A stretch of 26,836 bases of DNA, from contig JAJDBA010000346.1 in the NCBI GenBank assembly GCA_029261675.1, forward strand, positions 1-26,836. The letters are read 5' to 3'. Shown here in pieces: positions 15,701 through 22,211 of this stretch; position 1 is the first letter of the stretch, and each line of letters starts with the position of its first letter. This DNA is from Nitrospinaceae bacterium (GTDB taxonomy: Bacteria > Nitrospinota > Nitrospinia > Nitrospinales > VA-1). Below the pieces are notes generated by a model. The model ran no database searches and was not told the origin of the DNA. It saw nothing but the letters and a program-made list of their open reading frames with translations. The translations under genes were made by a program, and so were the position numbers.

Positions 15701-16364
15701 TTGTTTGCGTTGTCTTATCGACAGCGACATTCCTTTGAACCAAGGGTGTTTGAATCCTATAGAAATTATAATTGAAAAAGGTTCTTTGTTGACTCCAACA
15801 GAAAATGCAGCCGTGGTCGCAGGCAATGTGCTGACCTCGCAGCGCATCGTCGATGTCATTTTCAAAGCACTGGGCAGTTGCGCCGCATCGCAGGGATGCA
15901 TGAACAATTTCACGTTTGGTAACGATCGGTTCGCCTATTACGAAACCATAGGCGGAGGTGCAGGGGCAGGTCCCAGTTGGCATGGTCAGTCTGGCGTACA
16001 CACACATATGACCAATACCCGAATCACCGACCCTGAAGTGCTGGAAAAATATTATCCCGTTTTACTTCGCGAGTTTTCTTTTCGTAAAGATTCCGGTGGT
16101 AAAGGTAAGTTCAATGGCGGTGATGGGCTTATAAGGGAAATAGAATTCCTAGAACCACTGACCGTAACCATCCTCTCCGAGCGAAGAGTGTTCGCACCCT
16201 ACGGTATAAACGGTGGTGGGCCGGGAGCTAAAGGCAAAAACTTGAAAATCAAAAAAGATGGAACTGAAACCGACCTCGGCGGTAAAAACCAGTTTCACGC
16301 CAAACCCGGTGACCGTATCCGCATCCTCACCCCTGGGGCGGGCGGGGCAGGCCCCGCAGCCTGA
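12765..16364 (+). CDS. 5-oxoprolinase, fused HyuA-HyuB type
   Basis: 1199 aa. Catalyses ATP-dependent opening of 5-oxoproline to glutamate, salvaging a product of glutathione turnover and spontaneous glutamine cyclisation. The HyuA half starts with FRFSIDRGGTFTD (residues 7-19); the DRGG form is typical of 5-oxoprolinase, whereas hydantoinases usually have DVGG. A second actin-like phosphate loop GFDMGGTSTDVSRF is near residue 288, followed by GPESSGAYPGPVCY. The HyuB half starts near residue 690 (FMSIAEQMGRVLQRTAVS) and contains NHPEVGGSHLPDITV and RGHHADVGGITPGSMPP. Length fits the fused bacterial and eukaryotic OPLAH enzymes. No clear SD precedes the ATG. N-methylhydantoinase (HyuAB) is the alternative, less likely because of DRGG and the fusion. 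The frame is intact throughout. Confidence 0.88.
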   Translation: MVELNSFRFSIDRGGTFTDIYAEVPGKPGFRILKLLSENPKQYPDAPLEGIRRIIQEVTGKSNTPPELIEWVRLGTTLATNAFLERKGTRSALVITKGFGDLLKIGKQNRPHIFELKIEKPSPLYECVLEIDERVRILPSDKVEVLHEPDTKIIKKQLVDLRQKGIKSLAIAFMHAYIFPDHEKAIKKIAQECGFKNISLSSEVLPLIKFVDRGQTTCLDAYLNLPIQKYLESFSKDISPLFIMQSDGGLVEASKVSGCRSLLSGPAGGVVGYAQSVYAECGNRPVIGFDMGGTSTDVSRFGGEYEWSLENEIAGVPVQVPQLNIITVAAGGGSRLFFENGMFRVGPESSGAYPGPVCYRNGGPLSLTDANLILGRLPHFPKVLGENADQDLDKEETRIVFEKLSEKIFNETGHKKSPEEIAYGFIEVANENMGRPIHEISTARGFDVRNHVLSCFGGAGGQHACAIARALGITQVFVHRFAGILSAYGMGLANITIEKQESVSVEIETEITDGLIHKLDALTESACEELKKKGELEISVQRFMNMRLEGSDTTLMVRQIPGKNIAEEFRRIHQREFGFNPPGRKIQVQDIRVRVEGHSPLPEKIKIAKSDKQPQLESIDHCYFDDGWHQTPVYKIESLTAGNALEGPSIILQGTSTLLIEPDCTARVNDYGDIEIEVKPFKDRKSGIELDAVQLSLFGSRFMSIAEQMGRVLQRTAVSTNIKERLDFSCAIFDPEGGLVANAPHQPVHLGAMGEAVKRQVALNGINEGEVWVSNHPEVGGSHLPDITVVTPVLKNGKPVFFVANRGHHADVGGITPGSMPPFSKTLQEEGACIKTFKLVQDGEFQEEGIKQILMDAGARSLPDNISDLKAQVAANQKGISLLNELIESHSLKMVQAYMKYLQDNASDSVRALLRSFCGDKEEIQLQEKDYLDDDSEISLMLSVNKKGGNATFDFSGTSKQLLGNLNVPKAVTRSAILYCLRCLIDSDIPLNQGCLNPIEIIIEKGSLLTPTENAAVVAGNVLTSQRIVDVIFKALGSCAASQGCMNNFTFGNDRFAYYETIGGGAGAGPSWHGQSGVHTHMTNTRITDPEVLEKYYPVLLREFSFRKDSGGKGKFNGGDGLIREIEFLEPLTVTILSERRVFAPYGINGGGPGAKGKNLKIKKDGTETDLGGKNQFHAKPGDRIRILTPGAGGAGPAA

Positions 16365-16398
16365 AGGTCTATTCGTTTATCGCGATACAAACACCTTC

Positions 16399-16418
16399 AA
16401 ACTTCTAGATGAAGTTTT
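16399..16418 (+). terminator. Weak candidate terminator after 5-oxoprolinase
   Basis: aaacttc (16399-16405) and gaagttt (16411-16417) form a 7-bp AT-rich stem with loop tagat, followed by only four T in total. A longer-range pair, tgaaggt and accttca, lies just before it. Position after the last gene of the plus-strand group supports a terminator, but the stem is weak. Confidence 0.35.
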
Positions 16419-16435
16419 CCAGTAATCCTTCCGTA

Positions 16436-16510
16436 CGTCATCGCGAGTGACTGAAAGGAGAGTGGCGATCCAAAATTTATATTTTAAATTCTGGATTGCT
16501 TCGCTACCCT
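16436..16510. repeat. Degenerate short palindromic intergenic repeat
   Basis: The stretch begins cgtcatcgcgagtgactg, continues with gtggcgatcc, has an AT-rich centre, and then returns as ggattgcttcgct. The inner arms (gatccaaaattta and taaattctggatt) pair with few mismatches. The layout resembles the family of dispersed palindromes that start CGTCATTGCGAG and contain GGCAATCC/GGATTGC, found between genes in several bacterial groups. It lies between convergent genes, as such repeats usually do. Only one copy is seen in this window. Confidence 0.5.
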
Positions 16511-16549
16511 GTTCAAAGAATTTTTAAGTGTTCGGGGTTTGCAATGGTT

Positions 16550-17572
16550 TCAGTCAATCCTCATATTCAACACGACTTTGTTTTCTTTCGATGCGGACTC
16601 AAGTGCGGTTTGCGTTTCTTCTAGGGGACGGATTGAGCTGATGAGGGATTTTAGTTTTTGCTGATGCGATTGGATGATTTTAAGTGCCGGTTTGAAAGGC
16701 CCACATCGTGATCCCTGCAGTCTTATTTCATCCACAACAAGTTGTGTCATATCGAGTCCAGTGGCAGGTAACCCACAAGTGGTTTTACAAGAAATTGTTC
16801 CCTGTGGGCGTACCAGTTTTAAAGCCTGTGTTATTCCACCGGGATTCCCCGTGGTGTCGATGACCATGTCGGCTCCTAGTCCTTCTGTTTTGTTTTTGAT
16901 TTCTTCTATCGCGTTATCGGGTGTGAAAGTATGTTCCGCACCGAATTGTATTGCGCGATTTCTTTTTGTTTCACTTCGCGATACGGCAATCGTTTTGATG
17001 CCTTTTAAGGAGGCGGCAAAAATAACCAAAATGCCAAGTCTGCCTGGGCCAAGTACAACCAAGGTTTCGTTTTTCTCAATCGGTGACATCTCAAATGTTT
17101 GTAAGGCTGCGGCAAGAGGCTCCGTGAGTGTTGCTATGAGTGGGTCTACGTTCGAGGGTATTTCGTGTAGAGTGCCTGCGGCCACTTTCACTTCATCGGC
17201 GAATGCACCGTCATGATTGATGATTCCTGTTACGGTTCGTGTTTGGCAATGTGAGGGCACGCCCTTTTTGCAGGCGGTGCATAAAGTGGTTTTGCCATAA
17301 GCCAGACAGGTGTTGTTGATTTCTGCTGTTACGGTTTTGCCAACCCATTTCGTATCTACTCCGTTACCAACGTTTTTGACGCGTCCTGTAAATTCGTGTC
17401 CACAAACATGGGGTAGAGGAACGGGGTAGTCGCCATGAAATAAGGCGAGATCGGTGCCGCAAACTCCGGCATGTTGTACTTCGATAATGGCTTCACCGGG
17501 GCCTGCTGAAAGGCACTCTATTTCTTTGATTTCTATTTTTTGGGGAGCTATCAGTTGTGTGATGCGTGGCAT
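16550..17572 (-). CDS. Zinc-dependent alcohol dehydrogenase, medium-chain family
   Basis: 340 aa NAD(P)-dependent oxidoreductase. The N-terminal catalytic domain shows GVCGTD (Cys38), CGHE (His59, Glu60) and EPLAAA (Glu151), the usual catalytic-zinc region. Four cysteines at 89, 98, 101 and 109 probably hold the structural zinc, although the gap between the first two is longer than the standard pattern. The Rossmann fold begins LVVLGPGRLGILV (171-183). The sequence AVSRSETKRNRAIQFGA lacks the acidic residue that usually selects NAD, so coenzyme preference is uncertain. The gene starts 6 nt after the stop of the cysteine-cluster gene and is the last of a four-gene minus-strand group. Sorbitol, threonine or similar dehydrogenase roles are possible; the substrate cannot be given. 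Confidence 0.88.
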   Translation of the reverse strand: MPRITQLIAPQKIEIKEIECLSAGPGEAIIEVQHAGVCGTDLALFHGDYPVPLPHVCGHEFTGRVKNVGNGVDTKWVGKTVTAEINNTCLAYGKTTLCTACKKGVPSHCQTRTVTGIINHDGAFADEVKVAAGTLHEIPSNVDPLIATLTEPLAAALQTFEMSPIEKNETLVVLGPGRLGILVIFAASLKGIKTIAVSRSETKRNRAIQFGAEHTFTPDNAIEEIKNKTEGLGADMVIDTTGNPGGITQALKLVRPQGTISCKTTCGLPATGLDMTQLVVDEIRLQGSRCGPFKPALKIIQSHQQKLKSLISSIRPLEETQTALESASKENKVVLNMRID

Positions 17573-17578
17573 ATCAGG

Positions 17579-18307
17579 TTAACTTTTGGATTTGCCTTTT
17601 TGTTTGTCTCGCCAGAGGATGAGCCAGTGTTGTAAAAGTTTGATGGGTTGTGTGCCGCGAAATTTGCGGCGTTTGATTTTAGGCAATGCGTCGTGTTGTA
17701 GTTTGGCAATAACCGTTGCCCCAACAGCTTCTTCGATAACGACCCCACGTTGTGCGTGTTCCAGCTTTTTGGATTCACAGATTCCTCGGAATGACACCAC
17801 CATCCGGCAGTCGAGAGGCCGGTCTTCATAAATCCGGCAAGCACCTTCATCATTCAAGAACGGGCAGGGCTGGTTGATGACGAGACGATGCCAATCCACT
17901 TGATCAAGGTTTTTGCCTGCATCGATCACTTCTTCAACTTTCTTAATCGTCCGTTGCGATTTTTCGACTATCTCGTTCAGGTCGATGCCCTTTTCTTCGA
18001 CGTTTTTCAGGATGCCGTCCCATTCCATTTGCGTGCAGGTGACTCCTGTGTGGCAACAATGGTCGCAACCGCGATGGCATTGTAAGGGCGGAACCCCTTC
18101 GTGGTAGACCTTTTCGAGATGTTTCCAGAACATTCTAAGAGGCGAGGTCTTTGCTAATTTTGCCTGATCTTTAGAAAACTCGACCAGTGTTTCATAGGTT
18201 TGTTGTATCTGGTGTTCGGGGAATTTGTGTTGTAGGAATTTGCCCAGTTCATCAGTATGGGTCATCCCATAGATGAACATTCCATTTTGATCGGTTTGTA
18301 GGGACAT
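17579..18307 (-). CDS. YkgJ-family cysteine-cluster protein
   Basis: 242 aa. The cysteine pattern CHRGCDHCCHTGVTC (residues 77-91) plus NQPCPFL (Cys148), GACRIYEDRPLDCR (Cys157, Cys167) and Cys177 is that of the CxxCxxCC (UPF0153/YkgJ) family, thought to bind zinc or iron, possibly as an Fe-S cluster. The protein is soluble, with a helical N-terminal extension of about 70 residues and a basic tail (KQKGKSKS). The ATG at 18307 has no clear SD. It lies between the DUF1844 gene and the alcohol dehydrogenase on the same strand with short gaps (28 and 6 nt), consistent with one transcript. No biochemical role is established for the family, so none is claimed. Confidence 0.85.
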   Translation of the reverse strand: MSLQTDQNGMFIYGMTHTDELGKFLQHKFPEHQIQQTYETLVEFSKDQAKLAKTSPLRMFWKHLEKVYHEGVPPLQCHRGCDHCCHTGVTCTQMEWDGILKNVEEKGIDLNEIVEKSQRTIKKVEEVIDAGKNLDQVDWHRLVINQPCPFLNDEGACRIYEDRPLDCRMVVSFRGICESKKLEHAQRGVVIEEAVGATVIAKLQHDALPKIKRRKFRGTQPIKLLQHWLILWRDKQKGKSKS

Positions 18308-18335
18308 TTATTTAAACAGATAAAATGGAACAGAC

Positions 18336-18749
18336 CTATTGGCCTGTAGGGTTTGCGCCTTTTGTTTTGGCAACGTACTTCATTTGTAATTCGTAGATCA
18401 ATTGTTCGAGCAATTTGTTTTCTTCTGCATTGAGGTTGCCCTGTGTTTTTTCTCTCAACATGGTCAGCATATCAATGGTCTGATGAACGGCTGGCAGGTT
18501 GGTTTCTGTCTTGCCGGTTTCTGGATCTGCGATGTCGCCTAAGTGATAAAATGCGGATGAAGTCAGCGACATTATAAATGTTGAGAAATCAATTTGAAAT
18601 GGTTGCTGGTGTTGATGATCGGCCCCGGCTTCGGCAGGTGCGGAACTTTCCTGTGTGTCGTGGGTCTCTGCTTCTTCTTCAGAAAGTTGCGAGGACCGAC
18701 TGTCTTTTATAACAAACCCATCTCCCTCAGCTTTATCTTCTTTACTCAT
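18336..18749 (-). CDS. DUF1844 family protein
   Basis: 137 aa. Residues 1-48 are acidic, low-complexity and probably disordered, including a His-Gln patch (HQHQQ). Residues 50-130 match the DUF1844 pattern: DFSTFIMSLTSSAFYHLGD, then DPETGKTETNLPAVHQTIDML, and MLREKTQGNLNAEENKLLEQL. It is a small helical protein of unknown function. AAGGTG lies about 6 nt before the ATG. It sits in a four-gene minus-strand group after a two-helix membrane protein. The family name rests on the recognisable sequence pattern; no function can be assigned. Confidence 0.85.
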   Translation of the reverse strand: MSKEDKAEGDGFVIKDSRSSQLSEEEAETHDTQESSAPAEAGADHQHQQPFQIDFSTFIMSLTSSAFYHLGDIADPETGKTETNLPAVHQTIDMLTMLREKTQGNLNAEENKLLEQLIYELQMKYVAKTKGANPTGQ

Positions 18750-18773
18750 AATTCACCTTCTCTAAAAAGATTT

Positions 18774-19007
18774 TTAAGAATCTTCCTCATTCCCCATCAG
18801 GAGCGGAACGGAAAAACCCAGTACAATCATAATGAGTCCCAGCATCAGGGATAAATAGCCACTCCCCTCAATAAACTCCATATAAGTTTTTCCCAAGATC
18901 GGCCATTGCCGGATGATGCCAACGACAACAAAAATCGAGCCAAGAGCAAAGAGAATCTTTTGGGTACATTGAATACTTTTTGCTTCAGTATCTATCTCTT
19001 GTGACAT
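18774..19007 (-). CDS. Small two-helix membrane protein, hypothetical
   Basis: 77 aa with an acidic N-terminus and two predicted membrane helices (about residues 18-34, ILFALGSIFVVVGII, and 51-70, YLSLMLGLIMIVLGFSVPLL), ending in NEEDS. I do not recognise a family. It is the first gene of the minus-strand group that continues with DUF1844 24 nt downstream. Its upstream 155 nt are shared with the divergent tatT-like gene and must hold both promoters; I found no convincing boxes. Support comes from ORF length, a plausible ATG, membrane character and operon position. Confidence 0.6.
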   Translation of the reverse strand: MSQEIDTEAKSIQCTQKILFALGSIFVVVGIIRQWPILGKTYMEFIEGSGYLSLMLGLIMIVLGFSVPLLMGNEEDS

Positions 19008-19162
19008 AGAAGTGGTCAGGCAATACTACGGCCAATGGGTGTGCGATTGTAGACAAAAACTGCTGGTCGCCGAAAGGGAACAAACTTGAGTTGATGTTAG
19101 CAAATGGCCCTTTTCATGTCAAAATATTAGTGTTGTTTTCCTCGTTCTGATAATATTGCCTT

Positions 19163-20026
19163 ATGATGCGATTCATCTTCTTCCTATTGTTGTTAACTAC
19201 GCTTTTATCAGGCTGTTCCAGCCGGCGTCTGGCTGTCCAAGCTACATTGCCTCTTATTTCCAGCCAAATCGTTTCGATGCAGGAAGAAAGAGATGCAGAT
19301 CTCGCCGAAAAGGCTATTCCTTCTAGTCTAAAAATGTTGGAGGGTCTCGCAAAAGAAGACCCGGAAAATATATGGATTCTGCAAAAACTTGCAGAAGGAT
19401 TTTGCGGCTATGCATTTAGTTTTCTTGAAGATAGCCAACCTGACCGAGCTTCTGGATTGTATTTGCGCGGAAAGGACTATGCGTTCCGTGCTTTGGAGAT
19501 TCAGAGCAATGGCAAGACGTGGAGAGGGCTTTCTCTAGGTGAGTGGTCCAAAAGGTTGGCAGAGGTAACCCCTTCAGAGCAACCGGGGTTGTTCTGGGCA
19601 GGGCAATGTTGGGGGAGTTGGTTGTCTTTGAACTTGGATTCGGTGGAGGCTTTCAGCAGTCTGCCTCGAATCGATGGTCTGATGAGCCGTGCGGTTGAGC
19701 TGGACCCAGAATTTTATTATGCGGGGCCACATTTGTTTTTGGGTGCTTTTTATGGCGGACGAAGTCGTATGTTAGGAGGTAATCCGGATAAATCCAGAAA
19801 CCATTTCGAAGAAGCATTGAAAATAACTGAGGGGAAATACCTTCTCGTCTCTTTTCTATATGCCAAAACCTATGCGGTGCAGAATCAAGACCGAAACTTA
19901 TTCAAGGCACAATTAAAAAAAGTTCTCGAAGCTTCAGAGGATATTTTGCCCGAACAGCGTTTGGCTAACCAGATTGCGAAGCGAAAAGCGGCAGTCCTAT
20001 TAGGGGAAATTGATGAATTATTTTAA
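19163..20026 (+). CDS. TatT-like lipoprotein (TRAP transporter T-component)
   Basis: 287 aa. A short signal (MMRFIFFLLLLTTLLSGC) ends in the lipobox LSGC, so Cys18 should be lipidated and the protein anchored in a membrane facing the periplasm. The mature part is helical and TPR-like: LEGLAKEDPENIWILQKLAEGFCGYAF, RGKDYAFRALEIQ, MSRAVELDPEFYYAGPHLFLGAFYGGRSRMLGG. This matches TatT, known from Treponema pallidum TP0956, which pairs with a DctP-type binding protein. The following gene is such a binding protein and overlaps it by 14 nt, which strongly supports the call. No SD is visible before ATGATG; either ATG may be used. The role is presumably to assist or dock the binding protein; the ligand is unknown. 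Confidence 0.82.
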   Translation: MMRFIFFLLLLTTLLSGCSSRRLAVQATLPLISSQIVSMQEERDADLAEKAIPSSLKMLEGLAKEDPENIWILQKLAEGFCGYAFSFLEDSQPDRASGLYLRGKDYAFRALEIQSNGKTWRGLSLGEWSKRLAEVTPSEQPGLFWAGQCWGSWLSLNLDSVEAFSSLPRIDGLMSRAVELDPEFYYAGPHLFLGAFYGGRSRMLGGNPDKSRNHFEEALKITEGKYLLVSFLYAKTYAVQNQDRNLFKAQLKKVLEASEDILPEQRLANQIAKRKAAVLLGEIDELF

Positions 20027-21038
20027 ATCGCCTTTGTTTTATTTTTACGCTCTATTTTTTCCGACCGTTTTTTTGCTGATTGGTTTGGATTCCAACGCTC
20101 ATGCTGAAAAAAAACACATCATCAAGTTTTCCACTTTGGCCCCCAAAGGTTCGTCGTGGATGAAGTCATTGCGTCAGTTTTCTGGGGAAATAAAAAAAGC
20201 AACCGACGGAAATGTTTCGTTTAAATTTTACCCGGGCGGAGTGTCGGGGGATGAAAAGGACGTGATACGAAAAATGCGTATCGGTCAATTGCATGGGGCG
20301 GGTTTTACCGGTGTGGGATTGGGAGCCATTCTTCCAGAGGTGAGAGTTCTTGATTTACCGTTTCTCTTTCAGTCAGATCAAGAAATAGAGCACGTTTATA
20401 AGTCGATGAATGATTATTTCGTCGAGCGTTTTGATGAAAAAGGTTATATTTTGTTAGGTTGGGTTCCGGTGGGTTGGGTTCATTTCTTATCGCAAAAACC
20501 CATTCAAACCGTGGCCGATCTACGTGCATCCAAACCCTGGTTGTGGGAAGGCGATCCTTTGGTAGAACAAGCTTATGAAGGGATGGATGTCCAACCCATT
20601 CCACTTTCGATAACGGATGTATTGCTTTCTTTGCAGACGGGTATGGTGGATACGGTGTACTCCTCCACTCAAGGTGCATTGGTTTTGCAATGGTTCACTA
20701 AAGTGAAGCATATTACACGTTTGCGAATGGGCTATGCGACAGGTGGCGTTTTAATATCAAAGAAAAAGTTTAAAAAACTTCCTCCCGCTTATCAAGAAGC
20801 GCTAAAAAAAATCGGCTCGGAACGTTTGACAGGGTTAGCAACGGTTATTCAGAAGGATAATTTAAAGGCAGAAAAAGTATTAGAAAATAATGGGATTAAA
20901 TGGGTGCCTCAACCAGACCCCGCGGCTTTAAAAATATTTCAGCAAGCGGGTGTGACAGCCAGGCGAAAATTGAGTGGGAAACTGTTTTCGCCGGAGCTGT
21001 TAAACAAAGTGTTGCGACATTTGGATGAGGTGCGATAA
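20013..21038 (+). CDS. DctP-family TRAP transporter substrate-binding protein (TatP-like)
   Basis: 341 aa from the ATG at 20013 (GGGG ends 6 nt upstream; a TTG at 20010 is less likely). Residues 1-31 are a Sec signal (LFYFYALFFPTVFLLIG, cleavage near AHA). The mature protein follows the DctP pattern: IIKFSTLAPKGSSWMK, VSFKFYPGGVSGDEKDVIRKMRIGQL, VRVLDLPFLFQSDQEIEHV and LQTGMVDTVYSS. The position of the canonical ligand-binding Arg carries KPWLWEGDP rather than a typical RxP segment, so the ligand may not be a simple C4-dicarboxylate. Its start overlaps the TatT-like gene, implying coupled translation. DctQ and DctM are not adjacent: the next gene is on the other strand. Confidence 0.88.
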   Translation: MNYFKSPLFYFYALFFPTVFLLIGLDSNAHAEKKHIIKFSTLAPKGSSWMKSLRQFSGEIKKATDGNVSFKFYPGGVSGDEKDVIRKMRIGQLHGAGFTGVGLGAILPEVRVLDLPFLFQSDQEIEHVYKSMNDYFVERFDEKGYILLGWVPVGWVHFLSQKPIQTVADLRASKPWLWEGDPLVEQAYEGMDVQPIPLSITDVLLSLQTGMVDTVYSSTQGALVLQWFTKVKHITRLRMGYATGGVLISKKKFKKLPPAYQEALKKIGSERLTGLATVIQKDNLKAEKVLENNGIKWVPQPDPAALKIFQQAGVTARRKLSGKLFSPELLNKVLRHLDEVR

Positions 21039-21059
21039 ATAGAGAGTTGTACAGGTTGT

Positions 21060-22091
21060 CTAAAAAAAGGTTTCAATTTTTGCTCCTTTCTTAAGCTCTT
21101 CAACATAACTGGCAACTTGCTTTTTGGCTTCTTCAAGAAATAGATGTTTTTGAATTCCCGGTTTCATGTCATCAAAGGGTGCTGTTTCAGAAGGTTTTGT
21201 TTCGATGAGTTGAATCACGTGGAACCCAAATCGTGTTTTTATTTTTTCTGAGATTTCCCCGGGTTTCAGCTTTCCGGCAGCTTCATCGAAGCTGGCATCG
21301 AATACCCCTTTATAGATGAAATCCAAATCTCCTCCATTTTCTCGGGATGATTCATCATCAGACCGGTTTTTTGCCAGTTCTTCAAAGTCAGCCCCTTTTT
21401 TTAACTCGTCCATTACCTTGTCGATTTTTTCTTCGGCTATTCGCGCAAAATATTCTTTATTTTTTTGCAACTCTTCAATGGTTTGATTCCGCAATGCCTC
21501 GGGTGGGAAAAATGCTGCGAGGATATGGCGTGTATGGTATGCCTCGGGGCGTAAAAATTTGGTTTTGTTATCATCATAATACTTTTTTACTTCTTCATCG
21601 GAAATGTTGATTTTCCCTTTTATCTGTGCGTTGAGCAATTGACGAGCGTTGATATCAATTTCCATTGATTTTTTTATGTCTTCCAAAGTTATATTTCTAG
21701 CTTTTAGTGCTTTTGTAAAATCTTCTTCGGAAGAATAGGTTTTGCGTAGCGCGGTCATTTCTTTTTCGATTATCTCGTTATCTACCTTCAGGTTTTCCTT
21801 TTTACCTTGCTGATTGACCAGTTCTCGGACGACTTCTTTTTCAATCAAATCTTTTGCAACACTGGTTTTTTCTTTCACGGTCAGGGGACGAGGAACCGTT
21901 CTCAAAATTTGATTCAGTCGAAACTCGATATATTTGGACTCGATTTCCACACCGTTAACACGGGCAACCAGTTTTGGTATCTCGATATTTAGTTTGGGTG
22001 TCGGGCGCGTTTGCGCTGTGATATTTTCCAAGGAAATGAAGGAAAAAAACAAGCTGAGAATTAATACGGGATAGATAATGCGAGTCTTCAT
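21060..22091 (-). CDS. PpiC/SurA-like periplasmic peptidyl-prolyl isomerase
   Basis: 343 aa. The signal peptide is about 27 residues (IIYPVLILSLFFSFISL, cleavage near TAQ). An N-terminal chaperone region (38-180) begins LVARVNGVEIESKYIEFRL, a SurA_N-like pattern, and is charged and helical. One parvulin domain follows at about 185-308 with HTRHILAAFF, DDESSRENGGDLDFI and RFGFHVIQLIE. The His and Phe positions of parvulins are present. A helical C-terminal tail (FLEEAKKQVASYVEELKKG) closes the SurA-like fold. Expected role: folding of outer-membrane or exported proteins in the periplasm. It converges on the TRAP binding-protein gene with 21 nt between stops and diverges from the membrane-transporter fusion. 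PrsA-like naming is possible, but no lipobox is present. Confidence 0.88.
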   Translation of the reverse strand: MKTRIIYPVLILSLFFSFISLENITAQTRPTPKLNIEIPKLVARVNGVEIESKYIEFRLNQILRTVPRPLTVKEKTSVAKDLIEKEVVRELVNQQGKKENLKVDNEIIEKEMTALRKTYSSEEDFTKALKARNITLEDIKKSMEIDINARQLLNAQIKGKINISDEEVKKYYDDNKTKFLRPEAYHTRHILAAFFPPEALRNQTIEELQKNKEYFARIAEEKIDKVMDELKKGADFEELAKNRSDDESSRENGGDLDFIYKGVFDASFDEAAGKLKPGEISEKIKTRFGFHVIQLIETKPSETAPFDDMKPGIQKHLFLEEAKKQVASYVEELKKGAKIETFF

Positions 22092-22211
22092 GGGTCTACT
22101 TATTTGAAAATGTTATTAAGTCAGAATGGGTGTGAGGATATCATCCATGAAAATAAGTTGCAATACCTCAAATTGACTGATTAGCAAGGCTGTGGGAGAA
22201 TCCAAGATTCT

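Noticed and set aside
15313..16007. Several open frames opposite the 5-oxoprolinase
   Set aside because: All are antisense shadows inside an intact 1199-codon gene with clear family motifs.
16674..17216. 180-codon open frame opposite the alcohol dehydrogenase
   Set aside because: It lies fully antisense to a well supported gene and its translation shows no recognisable domain; a shadow of that gene's codon pattern.
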